64,000 nucleotides of DNA from Hydrogenophaga sp. (GCF_011772445.1 NZ_WVZN01000022.1:1-64000), one strand, 5' to 3'. Counted from the stretch's first letter, positions 49,830-59,901 are shown. Notes: a model not told the origin generated them from the letters alone. Made by a program: numbers and translations.

Positions 49830-50915
49830 ATGCGCATCCTCGGCATCGAATCCTCTTGCGACGAAACCGGCGTGGCCCTCGTGGACGCGGGTGGCGAAGG
49901 CGTGCCGCGCCTGCTCGGCCATGCGCTGCACAGCCAGATCGAGATGCACCAGGCCTATGGCGGCGTGGTGCCCGAACTGGCCAGCCGGGACCACATCCGC
50001 CGCGTGCTGCCGCTGACCGACGCGGTGCTGGCGCAGGCGGGCCTGGCGTTGGCCGACATCGACGCCATCGCCTGCACGCGCGGCCCCGGCCTGGCCGGCG
50101 CGCTGCTGGTCGGCACGGGCGTGGCGCACGCGCTGGGCGTGGCGCTGGGCAAGCCGGTGCACGGCATCCACCACCTGGAAGGGCACTTGCTGTCTCCCTT
50201 CCTGAGCGCGGATCCGCCCGAATTCCCCTTCGTGGCCTTGCTGGTCTCGGGCGGGCACACGCAGCTCATGCGCGTGGACGGGGTGGGGCGCTACGAGCTG
50301 CTGGGCGAAACCATCGACGACGCGGCCGGCGAGGCCTTCGACAAGTCGGCCAAGCTGCTGGGCCTGGGCTACCCGGGCGGGCCGGCACTGGCGCGGCTGG
50401 CCGAGCGCGGTGACGCCTCGGCCTACAGATTCCCGCGACCCATGCTGCACAGCGGCGACCTGGACTTTTCCTTCGCCGGTCTCAAGACGGCGGTGCTGAC
50501 CCAGGTGAAGCGCCTGGCGCGCGCCGCACCCGAGGGCCCGGCCACCACGCGCCTGGCGGACCCGCTGAGCGAGCGGGAGAAGGCCGACGTGGCCGCCGGC
50601 GCCCAGGCCGCCATCGTGGAGGTGCTGGTGAAGAAGTCGCTGGCGGCGCTGAAGGCCACGGGCCTGCGCCGCCTGGTGGTGGCCGGCGGGGTGGGCGCCA
50701 ACGCCCAGCTGCGCGCCCAGTTGAACGCGGCCGCCACGCAGCGCGGCCTGCGCGTGCACTACCCCGAGCTGGCGCTGTGCACCGACAACGGCGCCATGAT
50801 CGCCCTGGCCGCCGGCCTGCGCGCCCAGGCCGGTCTGCTGGCCGCCGACGCAGGGGCGGGCCGCTTCGACGTCGCCCCGCGCTGGCCACTGGCCGAGCTC
50901 GCCCCCTTGTCCTGA
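49830..50915 (+). CDS. tsaD: tRNA N6-adenosine threonylcarbamoyltransferase
   Basis: A 361-residue TsaD (Kae1/YgjD) that places threonylcarbamoyl on A37 of ANN-decoding tRNAs, an essential function. Evidence: start [38 protein letters not shown], the iron-binding HHLEGH motif (about 111-116), [10 protein letters not shown] and the nucleotide loop [13 protein letters not shown] near residue 285. It diverges from nasR across a 70-base gap and belongs to the housekeeping half of the window. Confidence 0.96.
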   Translation: MRILGIESSCDETGVALVDAGGEGVPRLLGHALHSQIEMHQAYGGVVPELASRDHIRRVLPLTDAVLAQAGLALADIDAIACTRGPGLAGALLVGTGVAHALGVALGKPVHGIHHLEGHLLSPFLSADPPEFPFVALLVSGGHTQLMRVDGVGRYELLGETIDDAAGEAFDKSAKLLGLGYPGGPALARLAERGDASAYRFPRPMLHSGDLDFSFAGLKTAVLTQVKRLARAAPEGPATTRLADPLSEREKADVAAGAQAAIVEVLVKKSLAALKATGLRRLVVAGGVGANAQLRAQLNAAATQRGLRVHYPELALCTDNGAMIALAAGLRAQAGLLAADAGAGRFDVAPRWPLAELAPLS

Positions 50916-50975
50916 CCTTCGCATCACCGGCGGACCAGCGGCGGCAGGTTCAGATAATTATGAATTAGAGTACCG

Positions 50976-50997
50976 CGCTGTCGCACAGGCGACAGCG
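50976..50997 (+). other. Hairpin in 5' region of binding-protein gene
   Basis: CGCTGTCG and CGACAGCG form a perfect 8-base stem with a six-base loop (CACAGG), about 55 bases before the start of the next gene and just after an unusually AT-rich stretch (50951-50968) that may hold the promoter. Terminator for tsaD is unlikely as no T tract follows. Confidence 0.45.
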
Positions 50998-51052
50998 CCG
51001 GGCCGCTTCCGCTTCTCGCTCGATGGCCCGCAGTTTCACCACGGAGTTGTTC

Positions 51053-52339
51053 ATGACCCTGATTTCCCGCCGCGGGCTGGCCACGCTGGCCGCTGCCGTT
51101 TTGTCCTTCGCTGCCGTGCCACCCGGCCTGGCCCAGTCCCCCGCGCCGCGTGGCGAGCCCATCCGCATCGCCATGATCGAAGGCCTCTCGGGCCCCTTCG
51201 CCAACACCGGCGAGGCCGTGTTCCGCAACCTGCTGTGGGCCACCGAGCGGGTCAACGCGCGCGGTGGTGTCAAGCTGCCCGGCGGCGCGCGCCCTCTCGC
51301 CATCGACCGCTTCGATAGCAAGAACCAGGCGGAGGAGGCACTGGCCTCCCTGCGCCTGGCCAACGACCGCGGCATCGCCATCGTGGCCCAGGGCAACTCC
51401 TCGGCGGCAGCCAGCGCCATCATCGAGGCCATCAACAAGCACAACGAGCGCGAGCCGCAGCGCCGCCAGCTCTTCCTCAACTACTCGGCGGTGGACCCGG
51501 TGCTCACCAACGAGAAATGCAGCCCCTGGCACTTCCGCTTCGACGCCCACGCCGACATGCGCATGACCGCGCTCATGAGCGTGCTGCGCGAGGACAAGGC
51601 GCTGGAACGCATCTACCTCATCGGCCAGGACTACAGCTTCGGCCAGGGTGTGCTGCGCGAGGCGCGCCGCCAGCTCGGCGCTCAGCGGCCCGACGTGAAG
51701 ATCGTCGGCGACGAGTTGCACCCCATGGCGCGCATCAAGGACTTTCTGCCCTACGCCGCCAAGATCAAGGCCAGCGGCGCGCAGGCCGTGCTCACGGGCA
51801 ACTGGGGCAATGACCTCACGCTGCTGGTGAAGGCCGCGCGCGAGGTCGGCTTCGACGGCCGCTTCTACACCTTCTACGGCAACGCCCTCGGCGCGCCGGC
51901 CGCCATCGGCGACGCCGGCATCGGCAAGGTGGTGGCCGTGGCCGACTGGTTCCCCAACGTGCCCACGGCCGAGAGCGAGGCCTTCTACAAGGCCTTCCGC
52001 GAGCGCTTCCCCAACCCCGACGAGGACTACGTGCACATGCGCATGCAGCTCATGATCGAGGCGCTGGCGCAGGCCATCGAGCGCGCGGGCACGGTGGAGG
52101 CGGGCGCCATCGCCGCCCAACTGGAAAAGGCCGACGTGGGCCTGGCCGGCCAGCGCGGGCGCATGCGCGGTGCCGATCACCAGTTCCAGCAGGGGCTGGC
52201 CGTGGCGGTCATGGACCGCCAGGGCGCGCCCGGCGTGAAGTTCGACGTCGAGGGCTCGGGCTATGGTTTCCGCGTGATCCGCAGCCTGACCCCGCAACAG
52301 GCCGAATTGCCCCACACCTGTACGATGACCCGCTTCTGA
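51053..52339 (+). CDS. Branched-chain amino-acid-type ABC substrate-binding protein
   Basis: A 428-residue periplasmic-binding protein of the LIV/type I fold. A signal peptide (about 1-28, ending GLAQ) with a twin-arginine-like SRRGLATL precedes IRIAMIEGLSGPFANTGEAV and the ligand-binding lobes (AQGNSSAAASAIIEA, LIGQDYSFGQGVLREARRQL). The start at 51053 has GGAG upstream. No permease or ATPase genes are adjacent, so it either serves a transporter encoded elsewhere or acts in sensing. Ligands in this subfamily include amino acids and aromatic acids; none can be assigned. Confidence 0.88.
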   Translation: MTLISRRGLATLAAAVLSFAAVPPGLAQSPAPRGEPIRIAMIEGLSGPFANTGEAVFRNLLWATERVNARGGVKLPGGARPLAIDRFDSKNQAEEALASLRLANDRGIAIVAQGNSSAAASAIIEAINKHNEREPQRRQLFLNYSAVDPVLTNEKCSPWHFRFDAHADMRMTALMSVLREDKALERIYLIGQDYSFGQGVLREARRQLGAQRPDVKIVGDELHPMARIKDFLPYAAKIKASGAQAVLTGNWGNDLTLLVKAAREVGFDGRFYTFYGNALGAPAAIGDAGIGKVVAVADWFPNVPTAESEAFYKAFRERFPNPDEDYVHMRMQLMIEALAQAIERAGTVEAGAIAAQLEKADVGLAGQRGRMRGADHQFQQGLAVAVMDRQGAPGVKFDVEGSGYGFRVIRSLTPQQAELPHTCTMTRF

Positions 52340-52359
52340 TTCGACGATGGAGCTGGTGC

Positions 52360-53616
52360 ATGCGTGACGTGGTGGCGGGCCTGGAGGGCTCGCGCATTCG
52401 GGAGGTGGCCAACGAGGGCATCGGCCGCGAGGGCGTGCTCAAGTTCTGGTTCGGCGAGAGTGACGAAGTCACGCCCGAGCCGATCCGCCAGGCGGCCATC
52501 GCCTCGCTGCAGGCCGGCGAAACCTTCTACGCCCACAACCTGGGCCTGCCCGAACTGCGCGAGGCCATTGCCGGCTACACCGATCGCCTGCACCCGGGCC
52601 GCGGCTCGGCCCACTGGTTCGGGCGCCTCGCGGTCACCTCGGGCGGTGTCAATGGCCTCATGCTCGCGGCGCAGACGCTGGTGAACGCGAGCGACGAGGT
52701 GGTGGTGCTCACGCCGGCCTGGCCGAACCTGGTGGCGCAGCCGCTCATCCTGGGCGCTCGGGTGCGCAGCGTGTCGCTGGTGCCGCGCGGCGGCGCCTGG
52801 ACGCTGGACCTCGAGGCCCTGCGCCAGGCCGTCACGCCGGCCACGCGGGTGCTGATCATCAACGCGCCGGCCAACCCCACCGGCTTCACGCTCACCGCCG
52901 ACCAGCAGCGCGCCATCCTGGCGCACTGCCGCACCACCGGCACCTGGATCGTGGCCGACGAGGTCTACGAACGCCTGTATTTCGAAGGTGATGCGTCGAA
53001 CGAACCGGCGCCGGGCCGCCCCAAGCCGGATGCCCCCTGGCGGGGGGAGGGACGCAGTCCATCGGGGGGGCGGCCGATTTGTGCGCCCAGCTTCCTGGAC
53101 GTGGCCGAGGCCGACGACCGGCTGATCGTCGCCCACAGCTTCTCCAAGAGCTTCCTCATGACCGGCTGGCGCCTGGGCTGGCTGGTGCTGCCGCCCGCGC
53201 TCACCGAGGCGGTGGGCAAGCTCATCGAGTTCAACACCTCCTGCGCGCCGGTGTTCGTGCAGCGCGGCGCCATCGCCGCCATCGCCCACGGCGACGCCGT
53301 CACGCCCGCCCTGGTGGCCCACCTGCGGCACTGCCGCGACACCCTCGTGCCGCTGTTGCAGGCCTTGCCCGGCGTGGAACTGGCCACGCCGCGCGCCGGC
53401 ATGTACGCCTTCTTCCGCCTGCCGGGGCAGGCGGATTGCCTGGACGTGGCCAAGCGCCTGGTGCGGGAAGCGGGCCTGGGCCTGGCGCCCGGGAGCGCCT
53501 TCGCGCCCGAGGCGGCCGGCTGGCTGCGCTGGTGTTTCGCCAGCCGGGACGTGGCGCGGCTGGAGGAGGGCGTGCGGCGGCTGCGCGGCTGGTTTGAGGG
53601 GCAAGGCAAGGCCTAG
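52360..53616 (+). CDS. PLP-dependent class I/II aminotransferase with in-frame insertion
   Basis: A 418-residue fold-type I aminotransferase. Conserved blocks: KFWFGESDEVTPEPIRQAA, VLIINAPANPTGF, ADEVYERLYF and the PLP-lysine motif SFSKSFLMTGWRLGW. Between VYERLYFEG and APSFLDV about 30 extra residues (about 210-240; Pro, Gly, Arg rich) replace a loop of a few residues in relatives. The corresponding DNA (about 52988-53085) looks like a Comamonadaceae intergenic repeat and includes CCCCC-TGGC-GGGGG. The reading frame is maintained, so the enzyme may still work. It starts 20 bases after the binding-protein gene; coupled expression is likely. Confidence 0.87.
   Translation: MRDVVAGLEGSRIREVANEGIGREGVLKFWFGESDEVTPEPIRQAAIASLQAGETFYAHNLGLPELREAIAGYTDRLHPGRGSAHWFGRLAVTSGGVNGLMLAAQTLVNASDEVVVLTPAWPNLVAQPLILGARVRSVSLVPRGGAWTLDLEALRQAVTPATRVLIINAPANPTGFTLTADQQRAILAHCRTTGTWIVADEVYERLYFEGDASNEPAPGRPKPDAPWRGEGRSPSGGRPICAPSFLDVAEADDRLIVAHSFSKSFLMTGWRLGWLVLPPALTEAVGKLIEFNTSCAPVFVQRGAIAAIAHGDAVTPALVAHLRHCRDTLVPLLQALPGVELATPRAGMYAFFRLPGQADCLDVAKRLVREAGLGLAPGSAFAPEAAGWLRWCFASRDVARLEEGVRRLRGWFEGQGKA
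52988..53085. repeat. GC-rich repeat inserted in aminotransferase gene
   Basis: A block of about 98 bases with G and C runs (GCCCCCTGGCGGGGGG near 53032, and G7 near 53084), strongly biased compared with the flanking codons. It resembles dispersed GC-rich repeats normally found between genes in this bacterial family, such as the block at 14405-14460. Exact borders are uncertain. Confidence 0.6.
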
Positions 53617-53766
53617 CCATCCCGGAGGCCACTTCGGCTAGAATGCGCGGTTGCCGTTGCGGTCGCAGCGGCTCCACGCCCGTCGCGGCAGGGTTTCACT
53701 CCCAGGTCACTCCAGGGGGGTCGGCCCAGGCTGTAGCGGGACGCAAGTCCACAGGAAACGCTTGAA

Positions 53767-54033
53767 ATGATCGATCAGCAAGTCAAAGCCGGCGTCATCG
53801 CCGACAACGCCCGTTCCGCCAACGACACCGGCAGCCCCGAAGTCCAGGTCGCCATCCTGACGGCCCGCATCAACGAACTCACCCCGCACTTCAAGACGCA
53901 CGCCAAGGACCACCACGGCCGTCGCGGCCTGCTGCGCATGGTGAGCCGTCGCCGCAAGCTGCTGGACTACCTGAAGGCCAAGGACGCCGACCGCTACCTG
54001 GCCCTCATCCAGAAACTGGGCCTGCGCAAGTAA
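53767..54033 (+). CDS. rpsO: Ribosomal protein uS15
   Basis: An 88-residue S15 with the family core [20 protein letters not shown] and [15 protein letters not shown]. It binds the three-way junction of 16S rRNA and in many bacteria represses its own mRNA through the leader; the 150-base leader here (53617-53766) is GC-rich with a TAGAAT -10-like box near 53639, but no clear S15-binding structure was recognised. It precedes pnp, the classic order. Confidence 0.97.
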   Translation: MIDQQVKAGVIADNARSANDTGSPEVQVAILTARINELTPHFKTHAKDHHGRRGLLRMVSRRRKLLDYLKAKDADRYLALIQKLGLRK

Positions 54034-54056
54034 ACCGAGCCGGGTGTGCCCGATCG

Positions 54057-54091
54057 AAAAGCCTGAGTTGGTTCGCTGGCTCGGGCTTTTT
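54057..54091 (+). terminator. Intrinsic terminator after rpsO
   Basis: AGCCTGAG and CTCGGGCT (one G-U) make an 8-base stem with a T5 tract directly after and an A4 run before, 24 bases past the rpsO stop. It should end most rpsO transcripts and leave pnp to a mix of read-through and its own promoter. Confidence 0.88.
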
Positions 54092-54147
54092 GCGTTTGGT
54101 GCCCCCGCTCATCCAGTCCGGAGTTCACACACCGAGCGAAGCTGTGT

Positions 54148-54188
54148 CATTCCAACGGGGTTGCGGCCTGCGCAGCCCCCCTGGAATG
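54148..54188 (+). promoter_or_regulatory. Long hairpin in pnp leader (possible RNase III site)
   Basis: CATTCCA pairs with TGGAATG, and inside it GGGGTTGCG pairs with CGCAGCCCC (one G-T), with a small bulge between. The structure lies about 90-130 bases before pnp. In E. coli the pnp leader hairpin is cut by RNase III, starting autoregulation by PNPase; the same role is inferred here from position and shape. Confidence 0.6.
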
Positions 54189-54279
54189 GCATCGTCTTGC
54201 GGGTGGGTTCTCCGGGTCCGTGCAAGGCATTGCACGCCAAGCAGTCCCCGTTGAACGGGGCGCACACAGGAGAACGCAC

Positions 54280-56505
54280 ATGAGCATGTTCAACAAAGTC
54301 ACCAAGACCTTCCAGTGGGGCCAGCACACGGTCACCATGGAAACCGGCGAAATCGCGCGCCAATCCAGCGGGGCCGTTCTGCTCGACATGGACGGCACCG
54401 TGGTGCTGGCCACCGTGGTTGCCAAGAGCGAGGCCAAGGCCGGCCAGGACTTCTTCCCGCTGACCGTCGACTACGTCGAGAAGACCTACGCCGCCGGCAA
54501 GATCCCCGGCGGCTTCTTCAAGCGCGAAGGCCGCCCGAGCGAAAACGAGACGCTGACCAGCCGCCTGATCGACCGCCCGATCCGCCCGCTGTTTCCCGAA
54601 GGCTTCTTCAATGAAGTGCAGGTGGTCATCCACACGCTGTCGCTCAACCCCGAGGTGGACGCCGACATCGCCGCGATGATCGCGACTTCGGCCGCGCTGT
54701 CGATCTCCGGCATTCCGTTCAACGGCCCCATCGGCGCCGCTCGCGTGGGCTATGTCAATGGCCAGTACGTGCTCAACCCGGGCCAGACCGAGCGCAAGAA
54801 CTCGCAGATGGACCTCGTGGTGGCCGGCACGCAGGCCGCGGTGCTGATGGTCGAATCCGAGGCGCTGCAACTGTCCGAAGAGATCATGCTCGGCGGCGTG
54901 GTGTTCGGCCATGAGCAGGCCAACATCGCCATCAACGCCATCAACGAGCTGGTGCGCGAGGCCGGCAAGCCCGAGTGGCAGTGGCAAGCCCCGGCGCGCG
55001 ACGAGGCGCTGATCGCCCAGGTCAACGAACTCGGCGGCGACAAGCTGCGCGCCGCTTACCAGATCCGCAACAAGCAGGCCCGCACGCAGGCCTGCCGCGA
55101 GGCCTACGCCGCCGTGATGAGTGGCCTGAAGGCCGCCGGTGTCGAGTTCGACAGCGTCAAGGTCGAAGGCCTGCTGTTCGACATCGAGGCCGGCATCGTG
55201 CGCGGCCAGATCCTGGCTGGCGAGCCGCGCATCGACGGCCGTGACACGCGCACCGTGCGCCCCATCGAGATCCGCAACGGCGTGCTGCCGCGCACCCACG
55301 GCTCGGCGCTGTTCACGCGCGGCGAGACGCAGGCCCTGGTGGTCGCCACCCTCGGCACCGGCCGCGACGCGCAGAAGATCGACGCGCTGGCCGGCGAGTT
55401 CGAAGACCGCTTCATGCTGCACTACAACATGCCGCCCTTCGCCACCGGCGAAACCGGCCGCGTGGGCAGCCCCAAGCGCCGCGAGATCGGTCACGGCCGC
55501 CTGGCCAAGCGCGCCCTGGTGGCCTGCCTGCCCACCAAGGAAGACTTCCCCTACACCATCCGGGTGGTCTCCGAGATCACCGAATCCAACGGCTCCTCGT
55601 CGATGGCTTCGGTGTGCGGCGGCTGCCTGGCGCTGATGGACGCCGGCGTGCCCATGAAGGCGCCCGTGGCCGGCATTGCCATGGGCCTGATCAAGGACGG
55701 CGACCGCTTCGCCGTGCTGACCGACATCCTGGGTGACGAAGATCATCTGGGCGACATGGACTTCAAGGTCGCCGGCACCCCCAACGGCATCACCGCCCTG
55801 CAGATGGACATCAAGATCCAGGGCATCACCAAGGAGATCATGCAGGTGGCGCTGGCCCAGGCCAAAGAGGCGCGCATGCACATCCTGGGCAAGATGCAGG
55901 AAGCCATGGGCGAGGCCAAGACCGAGATCAGCGATTTCGCGCCGCGCCTGTACACCATGAAGATCAACCCCGAGAAGATCCGCGACGTGATCGGCAAGGG
56001 CGGCGCCACCATCCGCGCGCTCACCGAAGAGACCGGCACGCAGATCGACATCGGCGAAGACGGCACCATCACCATCGCCTCCACCGACGGCGCCAAGGCC
56101 GAAGAGGCCAAGCGCCGCATCGCCGAGATCACGGCCGAGGTGGAAGTGGGCAAGGTCTACGAAGGCCCCATCACCAAGATCCTGGACTTCGGCGCGCTGG
56201 TCAACCTGCTGCCCGGCAAGGACGGCCTGCTGCACATCAGCCAGATCGCTCACGAGCGCGTGGAGAAGGTCACCGACTACCTCCAGGAAGGCCAGATCGT
56301 GAAGGTCAAGGTGCTCGAGACCGACGAGAAGGGTCGCGTGAAGCTGTCGATGAAGGCGCTGCTGGAGCGCAGCGGCGGTGGCGATCGTGAGCCGCGCGAG
56401 TTCCGTGAGCCGCGCGAGCCCCGCGAAGGCCGCGAGCAGCGCGATCAGCGTCCCGCCGCCACGGCCGACGAGGCCGCGCAGCAGCAGCAACAGCAGCAGC
56501 AGTAA
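54280..56505 (+). CDS. pnp: Polyribonucleotide nucleotidyltransferase (PNPase)
   Basis: A 741-residue 3'-5' phosphorolytic exoribonuclease. Two RNase PH domains (about 10-225 and 325-550, the second with [14 protein letters not shown]) flank an all-helical linker; a KH domain (about 560-615; [17 protein letters not shown]) and an S1 domain (about 620-690) follow. The tail is rich in Arg and Glu ([12 protein letters not shown]) and ends in a run of seven glutamines encoded by CAG/CAA repeats at 56478-56502. It starts with [11 protein letters not shown] after CAGGAGA. PNPase normally joins the RNA degradosome. Confidence 0.97.
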   Translation: MSMFNKVTKTFQWGQHTVTMETGEIARQSSGAVLLDMDGTVVLATVVAKSEAKAGQDFFPLTVDYVEKTYAAGKIPGGFFKREGRPSENETLTSRLIDRPIRPLFPEGFFNEVQVVIHTLSLNPEVDADIAAMIATSAALSISGIPFNGPIGAARVGYVNGQYVLNPGQTERKNSQMDLVVAGTQAAVLMVESEALQLSEEIMLGGVVFGHEQANIAINAINELVREAGKPEWQWQAPARDEALIAQVNELGGDKLRAAYQIRNKQARTQACREAYAAVMSGLKAAGVEFDSVKVEGLLFDIEAGIVRGQILAGEPRIDGRDTRTVRPIEIRNGVLPRTHGSALFTRGETQALVVATLGTGRDAQKIDALAGEFEDRFMLHYNMPPFATGETGRVGSPKRREIGHGRLAKRALVACLPTKEDFPYTIRVVSEITESNGSSSMASVCGGCLALMDAGVPMKAPVAGIAMGLIKDGDRFAVLTDILGDEDHLGDMDFKVAGTPNGITALQMDIKIQGITKEIMQVALAQAKEARMHILGKMQEAMGEAKTEISDFAPRLYTMKINPEKIRDVIGKGGATIRALTEETGTQIDIGEDGTITIASTDGAKAEEAKRRIAEITAEVEVGKVYEGPITKILDFGALVNLLPGKDGLLHISQIAHERVEKVTDYLQEGQIVKVKVLETDEKGRVKLSMKALLERSGGGDREPREFREPREPREGREQRDQRPAATADEAAQQQQQQQQ

Positions 56506-56516
56506 GCCCGCGCGTG

Positions 56517-57515
56517 ATGCCGAGCATGCAAGCGGTCGAGATCAGCGGCTTTGGCGCGCCCGAGGTGCTGCGCCTGGCCGAGCGCCCGCGCCCCGAGGCG
56601 GGCGCCGGTGAGCTGCTGATTCGCGTGAGCGCGTCGGGTGTGAACCGTCCCGATGTGCTGCAGCGCACTGGCAACTACCCGGTGCCGCCGGGTGCGTCCG
56701 ACATTCCGGGGCTGGAGGTGGCGGGCGTCATCGAATCGGGCGACGCCTCCGCTCTGGCGGATGCCGGTCTCGAGATCGGTGACCGTGTCTGCGCGCTGGT
56801 GGCCGGTGGCGGCTATGCCGAGTGGTGCGTGGCGCCGGTGGGTCAGTGCCTGCCGGTGCCCAAAGGGCTCGACGACGTGGCCGCGGCCTCGTTGCCCGAG
56901 ACCTTCTTCACCGTCTGGAGCAACGTCTTCGACCGTGGCCGTCTGCAGGCCGGTGAAACCCTGCTCGTGCAGGGCGGCACCAGCGGCATCGGCGTCACCG
57001 CCATCCAGATCGCCAAGGCGCGCGGCGCGACGGTCATCGCCACTGCGGGCAGCGACGAGAAATGCGCCGCCTGCAAGGCGCTGGGCGCCGACCATGCGAT
57101 CAACTACCGCACGCAGGACTTCGTGTCCGCCGTGGCCGACATCACCGGCGGCCGGGGTGTCGACGTCATCCTCGACATGGTCGCGGGTGGCTACGTGGCG
57201 CGCGAGGTCGATTGCCTGGCCGAGGACGGCCGCCTGGTCATCATCGCGGTGCAGGGCGGTGTCAAGGCCGAACTCAACGCCGGCCTGGTGCTGCGCCGTC
57301 GCCTCACCATCACCGGCTCCACGCTGCGCCCGCGTCCCGTGGCGTTCAAGGCCGCGATCGCGCGCGCGCTCAAGGAACACGTCTGGCCGCTGCTCGAATC
57401 GGGTGCGGTCAAGCCCGTCATCCACCAGGTGTTCGCCCCCGCTCAGGCGGCCGAGGCGCACACCCTCATGGAATCCAATCGCCACGTCGGCAAGCTCGTG
57501 CTGAAGTGGGCCTGA
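56517..57515 (+). CDS. NAD(P)H-quinone oxidoreductase (PIG3/QOR family, zinc-independent MDR)
   Basis: A 332-residue medium-chain reductase. The start [17 protein letters not shown], the [19 protein letters not shown] block and the NADPH site [20 protein letters not shown] (about 151-170) place it with human PIG3 (TP53I3)-type quinone reductases. Catalytic zinc cysteines are absent. It lies between pnp and tpiA, a conserved neighbourhood in Comamonadaceae. Start may be ATG 56517 or 56526; no strong ribosome site separates them. Confidence 0.9.
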   Translation: MPSMQAVEISGFGAPEVLRLAERPRPEAGAGELLIRVSASGVNRPDVLQRTGNYPVPPGASDIPGLEVAGVIESGDASALADAGLEIGDRVCALVAGGGYAEWCVAPVGQCLPVPKGLDDVAAASLPETFFTVWSNVFDRGRLQAGETLLVQGGTSGIGVTAIQIAKARGATVIATAGSDEKCAACKALGADHAINYRTQDFVSAVADITGGRGVDVILDMVAGGYVAREVDCLAEDGRLVIIAVQGGVKAELNAGLVLRRRLTITGSTLRPRPVAFKAAIARALKEHVWPLLESGAVKPVIHQVFAPAQAAEAHTLMESNRHVGKLVLKWA

Positions 57516-57519
57516 TGTC

Positions 57520-58266
57520 ATGACGATCAAGAAACTCATCGCCGGCAACTGGAAGATGAATGGCGGCCTGGCGGCCAACGAGGCGCTGCTGCGTGCGCTG
57601 TTGGCCGGTGTCGGCCATCCCGCGGCCGAGGTGGCGGTCTGCGCGCCCGCGCCCTATCTCGCGCAACTGCAAGGCCTGCTCGCAGGCAGCCCCATTGACT
57701 GGGGTGCGCAGGACATGTCCGCGCACGAGCAAGGTGCCTACACCGGCGAGGTGTCGGCCGCCATGCTCAAGGATTTCAACTGCCGCTACGCCATCGTGGG
57801 CCATTCCGAGCGCCGCCAATACCACGGCGAGACCGACGCCCTCGTTGCGGCCAAGGCGCAGCGCGCGTTGGCCGCGGGCATCACGCCCATCGTCTGCGTG
57901 GGCGAGACCCTGGTCGAGCGTGAAGCCGAGCAGACGGAGGCGGTGGTCAAGCGGCAGCTCGCCGCGGTGATCCATGCCGTGGCCCATTGCACCAGCGAAA
58001 TCGTCGTCGCCTACGAGCCCGTGTGGGCCATCGGCACCGGCAAGACGGCCACGCCCGAGCAGGCGCAGGAGGTGCACGCCGTGCTGCGCGCCCAGCTCGC
58101 CGCGGCCACCAGCCACCCGGAGCGCGTGCGCATCCTGTACGGCGGCAGCATGAACGCGGCCAACGCCGCCAGCCTGCTGGCCCAGCCCGATATCGACGGC
58201 GGCCTGATCGGCGGAGCCTCGCTCAAGGCGCCCGACTTCCTGCAGATCATCGCCGCCGCCCACTGA
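57520..58266 (+). CDS. tpiA: Triosephosphate isomerase
   Basis: A 248-residue glycolytic TIM-barrel enzyme. Catalytic residues are visible: K12 in AGNWKMN, the histidine in [10 protein letters not shown], the glutamate in [20 protein letters not shown], and the phosphate loops [10 protein letters not shown] and [12 protein letters not shown]. It begins four bases after the quinone reductase stop, so the genes share a transcript. Length is typical. Confidence 0.97.
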   Translation: MTIKKLIAGNWKMNGGLAANEALLRALLAGVGHPAAEVAVCAPAPYLAQLQGLLAGSPIDWGAQDMSAHEQGAYTGEVSAAMLKDFNCRYAIVGHSERRQYHGETDALVAAKAQRALAAGITPIVCVGETLVEREAEQTEAVVKRQLAAVIHAVAHCTSEIVVAYEPVWAIGTGKTATPEQAQEVHAVLRAQLAAATSHPERVRILYGGSMNAANAASLLAQPDIDGGLIGGASLKAPDFLQIIAAAH

Positions 58267-58324
58267 ACACAGCCTTGAACCGATGGGGCCGCCAGGGCTC
58301 TGATCGAACCAAACGGAGAAACTG

Positions 58325-58738
58325 ATGAATGTCCTGTTGACCCTTCTGCTCGTGGTGCAGATCCTCGCTGCGCTCGGCATGATCGGCCTGATCCTCATGC
58401 AACACGGCAAGGGCGCCGACGCGGGCGCCGCCTTCGGTGGCGGCGGCGCGGGTTCGGCCAGCCTGTTCGGCGCCTCCGGTGGCGCGAACTTCCTGTCGCG
58501 TACCACGGCCGTGCTTGCGGGCGTGTTCCTCGCGTGCACCCTCGGTCTGGCCTACTTCGGCAACCTGCGCACCGCCGCACCGAGTTCGGGCAGCGTGCTC
58601 GAGAACGTGCCCGCCGCGCCGGCCAGCCCGGTGCAGCAGATTCCGGGTGGTGCAACGGCGCCGGCCGCTCCCGGCGCCACGCCAGCGCCGGCCAGCACGC
58701 CCGCGCCGACCGGTGCTGGCCAGATTCCGGCGCAGTGA
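58325..58738 (+). CDS. secG: Protein translocase subunit SecG
   Basis: A 137-residue SecG: two membrane helices (about 3-25 and 52-72) with the connecting signature LMQHGKGADAGAAFGGGGAG (about 22-41) and GSASLFGASGGANFLSR. The C-terminal 60 residues are Pro/Ala-rich and probably flexible. SecG aids protein export with SecYE and SecA. The tpiA-secG-tRNA-Leu-nuo order is standard in Burkholderiales. Confidence 0.95.
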   Translation: MNVLLTLLLVVQILAALGMIGLILMQHGKGADAGAAFGGGGAGSASLFGASGGANFLSRTTAVLAGVFLACTLGLAYFGNLRTAAPSSGSVLENVPAAPASPVQQIPGGATAPAAPGATPAPASTPAPTGAGQIPAQ

Positions 58739-58778
58739 TGTGATCACCCGCCTTGCGCGGGCCTGACGCCTCGGGGAC

Positions 58779-58818
58779 GCCCATCAAAAAAGGATGGGCC
58801 ACTCCCCAGATGGGGGAG
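58779..58818 (+). other. Two adjacent hairpins after secG
   Basis: GCCCATC-N7-GATGGGC (58779-58799) and CTCCCC-N5-GGGGAG (58802-58818) lie between secG and the tRNA gene. Neither is followed by a T tract. They could be processing or pausing structures, or a weak terminator; a TAAACT box near 58830 may be a tRNA promoter element. Confidence 0.4.
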
Positions 58819-58891
58819 GCGATTCAGGGTAAACTCTATGAGTTGTCCGCAGTGCTCAGTGTCCCTCTTGAGCACGACAACGCAGACCCAA

Positions 58892-58976
58892 GCCGACGTG
58901 GTGAAATTGGTAGACACGCTATCTTGAGGGGGTAGTGGCGAAAGCTGTGCGAGTTCGAGTCTCGCCGTCGGCACCA
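58892..58976 (+). tRNA. tRNA-Leu (anticodon GAG)
   Basis: An 85-nucleotide class II tRNA. The acceptor stem GCCGACG pairs with CGTCGGC, followed by A and an encoded CCA (58974-58976). The D arm TGGTGAAATTGGTAGACAC, anticodon loop with GAG in CTTGAGG, a long variable arm and the T loop GTTCGAGTC are all present. The anticodon reads CUU/CUC leucine codons. It sits between secG and nuoA, as in related genomes. Confidence 0.97.
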
Positions 58977-59025
58977 GATCGTTGAAGACAAGGCCCGCAG
59001 GCCTTGTCAACGGAACCGCCCCACC

Positions 59026-59385
59026 ATGAGCCTTGACCAGTACCTGCCCGTGCTTCTGTTCATCGTCGTGGGCGTCGCGGTCGGCATCATCCCCCAGGTC
59101 CTCGGCTACATACTCGGCCCGAACCTGCCAGATGCCGAGAAGAACTCCCCTTACGAGTGCGGCTTCGAAGCCTTCGAAGACGCGCGGATGAAGTTCGATG
59201 TGCGCTACTACCTCGTGGCCATCCTCTTCATCCTCTTCGACCTCGAAATCGCGTTCCTCATCCCCTGGGCCGTGGCCTTCTCCGACATCGGCATGACCGG
59301 CTTCGTCGCCGGTGTGGTGTTCCTGGCCATTCTCACGGTGGGTTTCGCCTACGAATGGAAAAAGGGCGCCCTGGACTGGGAGTGA
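59026..59385 (+). CDS. nuoA: NADH-quinone oxidoreductase subunit A
   Basis: A 119-residue membrane subunit of complex I with three hydrophobic helices (about 5-27, 63-85 and 90-110). The conserved loop [20 protein letters not shown] (about 39-58) with its cysteine lies near the quinone site. First gene of the nuo operon, 49 bases after the tRNA, so it may be co-transcribed with it. Confidence 0.96.
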   Translation: MSLDQYLPVLLFIVVGVAVGIIPQVLGYILGPNLPDAEKNSPYECGFEAFEDARMKFDVRYYLVAILFILFDLEIAFLIPWAVAFSDIGMTGFVAGVVFLAILTVGFAYEWKKGALDWE

Positions 59386-59421
59386 GTTCACTCCCGCTGC
59401 GGGCGCGCTTCGGAGCAGCAC

Positions 59422-59901
59422 ATGATTGAAGGTGTCTTCAAGGAAGGCTTCGTCACTACCAGCTACGACGCGGTGGTGAACTGGGCCAAGACCGGTTCGC
59501 TGTGGCCCATGACCTTTGGTCTGGCCTGCTGCGCGGTGGAAATGATGCATGCGGCCGCCGCGCGCTACGACATCGGGCGCTTCGGCTCCGAGGTGTTTCG
59601 CGCCAGCCCGCGCCAGTCCGATCTCATGATCGTGGCCGGCACCCTGTGCAACAAGATGGCGCCAGCCCTGCGCAAGGTCTACGACCAGATGGCCGAACCG
59701 CGCTGGGTGATCTCCATGGGCTCCTGCGCCAATGGCGGCGGCTACTACCACTACTCCTACTCGGTCGTGCGCGGCTGCGACCGCATCGTGCCGGTCGATG
59801 TCTACGTGCCCGGCTGCCCGCCCACGGCGGAGGCGCTGCTGTACGGAATCATCCAGTTGCAGCAGAAGATCCGGCGGACGCAGACCATCGCCCGCGCCTG
59901 A
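59422..59901 (+). CDS. nuoB: NADH-quinone oxidoreductase subunit B
   Basis: A 159-residue peripheral subunit of complex I carrying the terminal N2 [4Fe-4S] cluster. The tandem cysteines in [10 protein letters not shown], and those in GSCANGG and [12 protein letters not shown], are the ligands. [10 protein letters not shown] and [15 protein letters not shown] are signature stretches. It lies 36 bases after nuoA in the operon. Confidence 0.97.
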   Translation: MIEGVFKEGFVTTSYDAVVNWAKTGSLWPMTFGLACCAVEMMHAAAARYDIGRFGSEVFRASPRQSDLMIVAGTLCNKMAPALRKVYDQMAEPRWVISMGSCANGGGYYHYSYSVVRGCDRIVPVDVYVPGCPPTAEALLYGIIQLQQKIRRTQTIARA

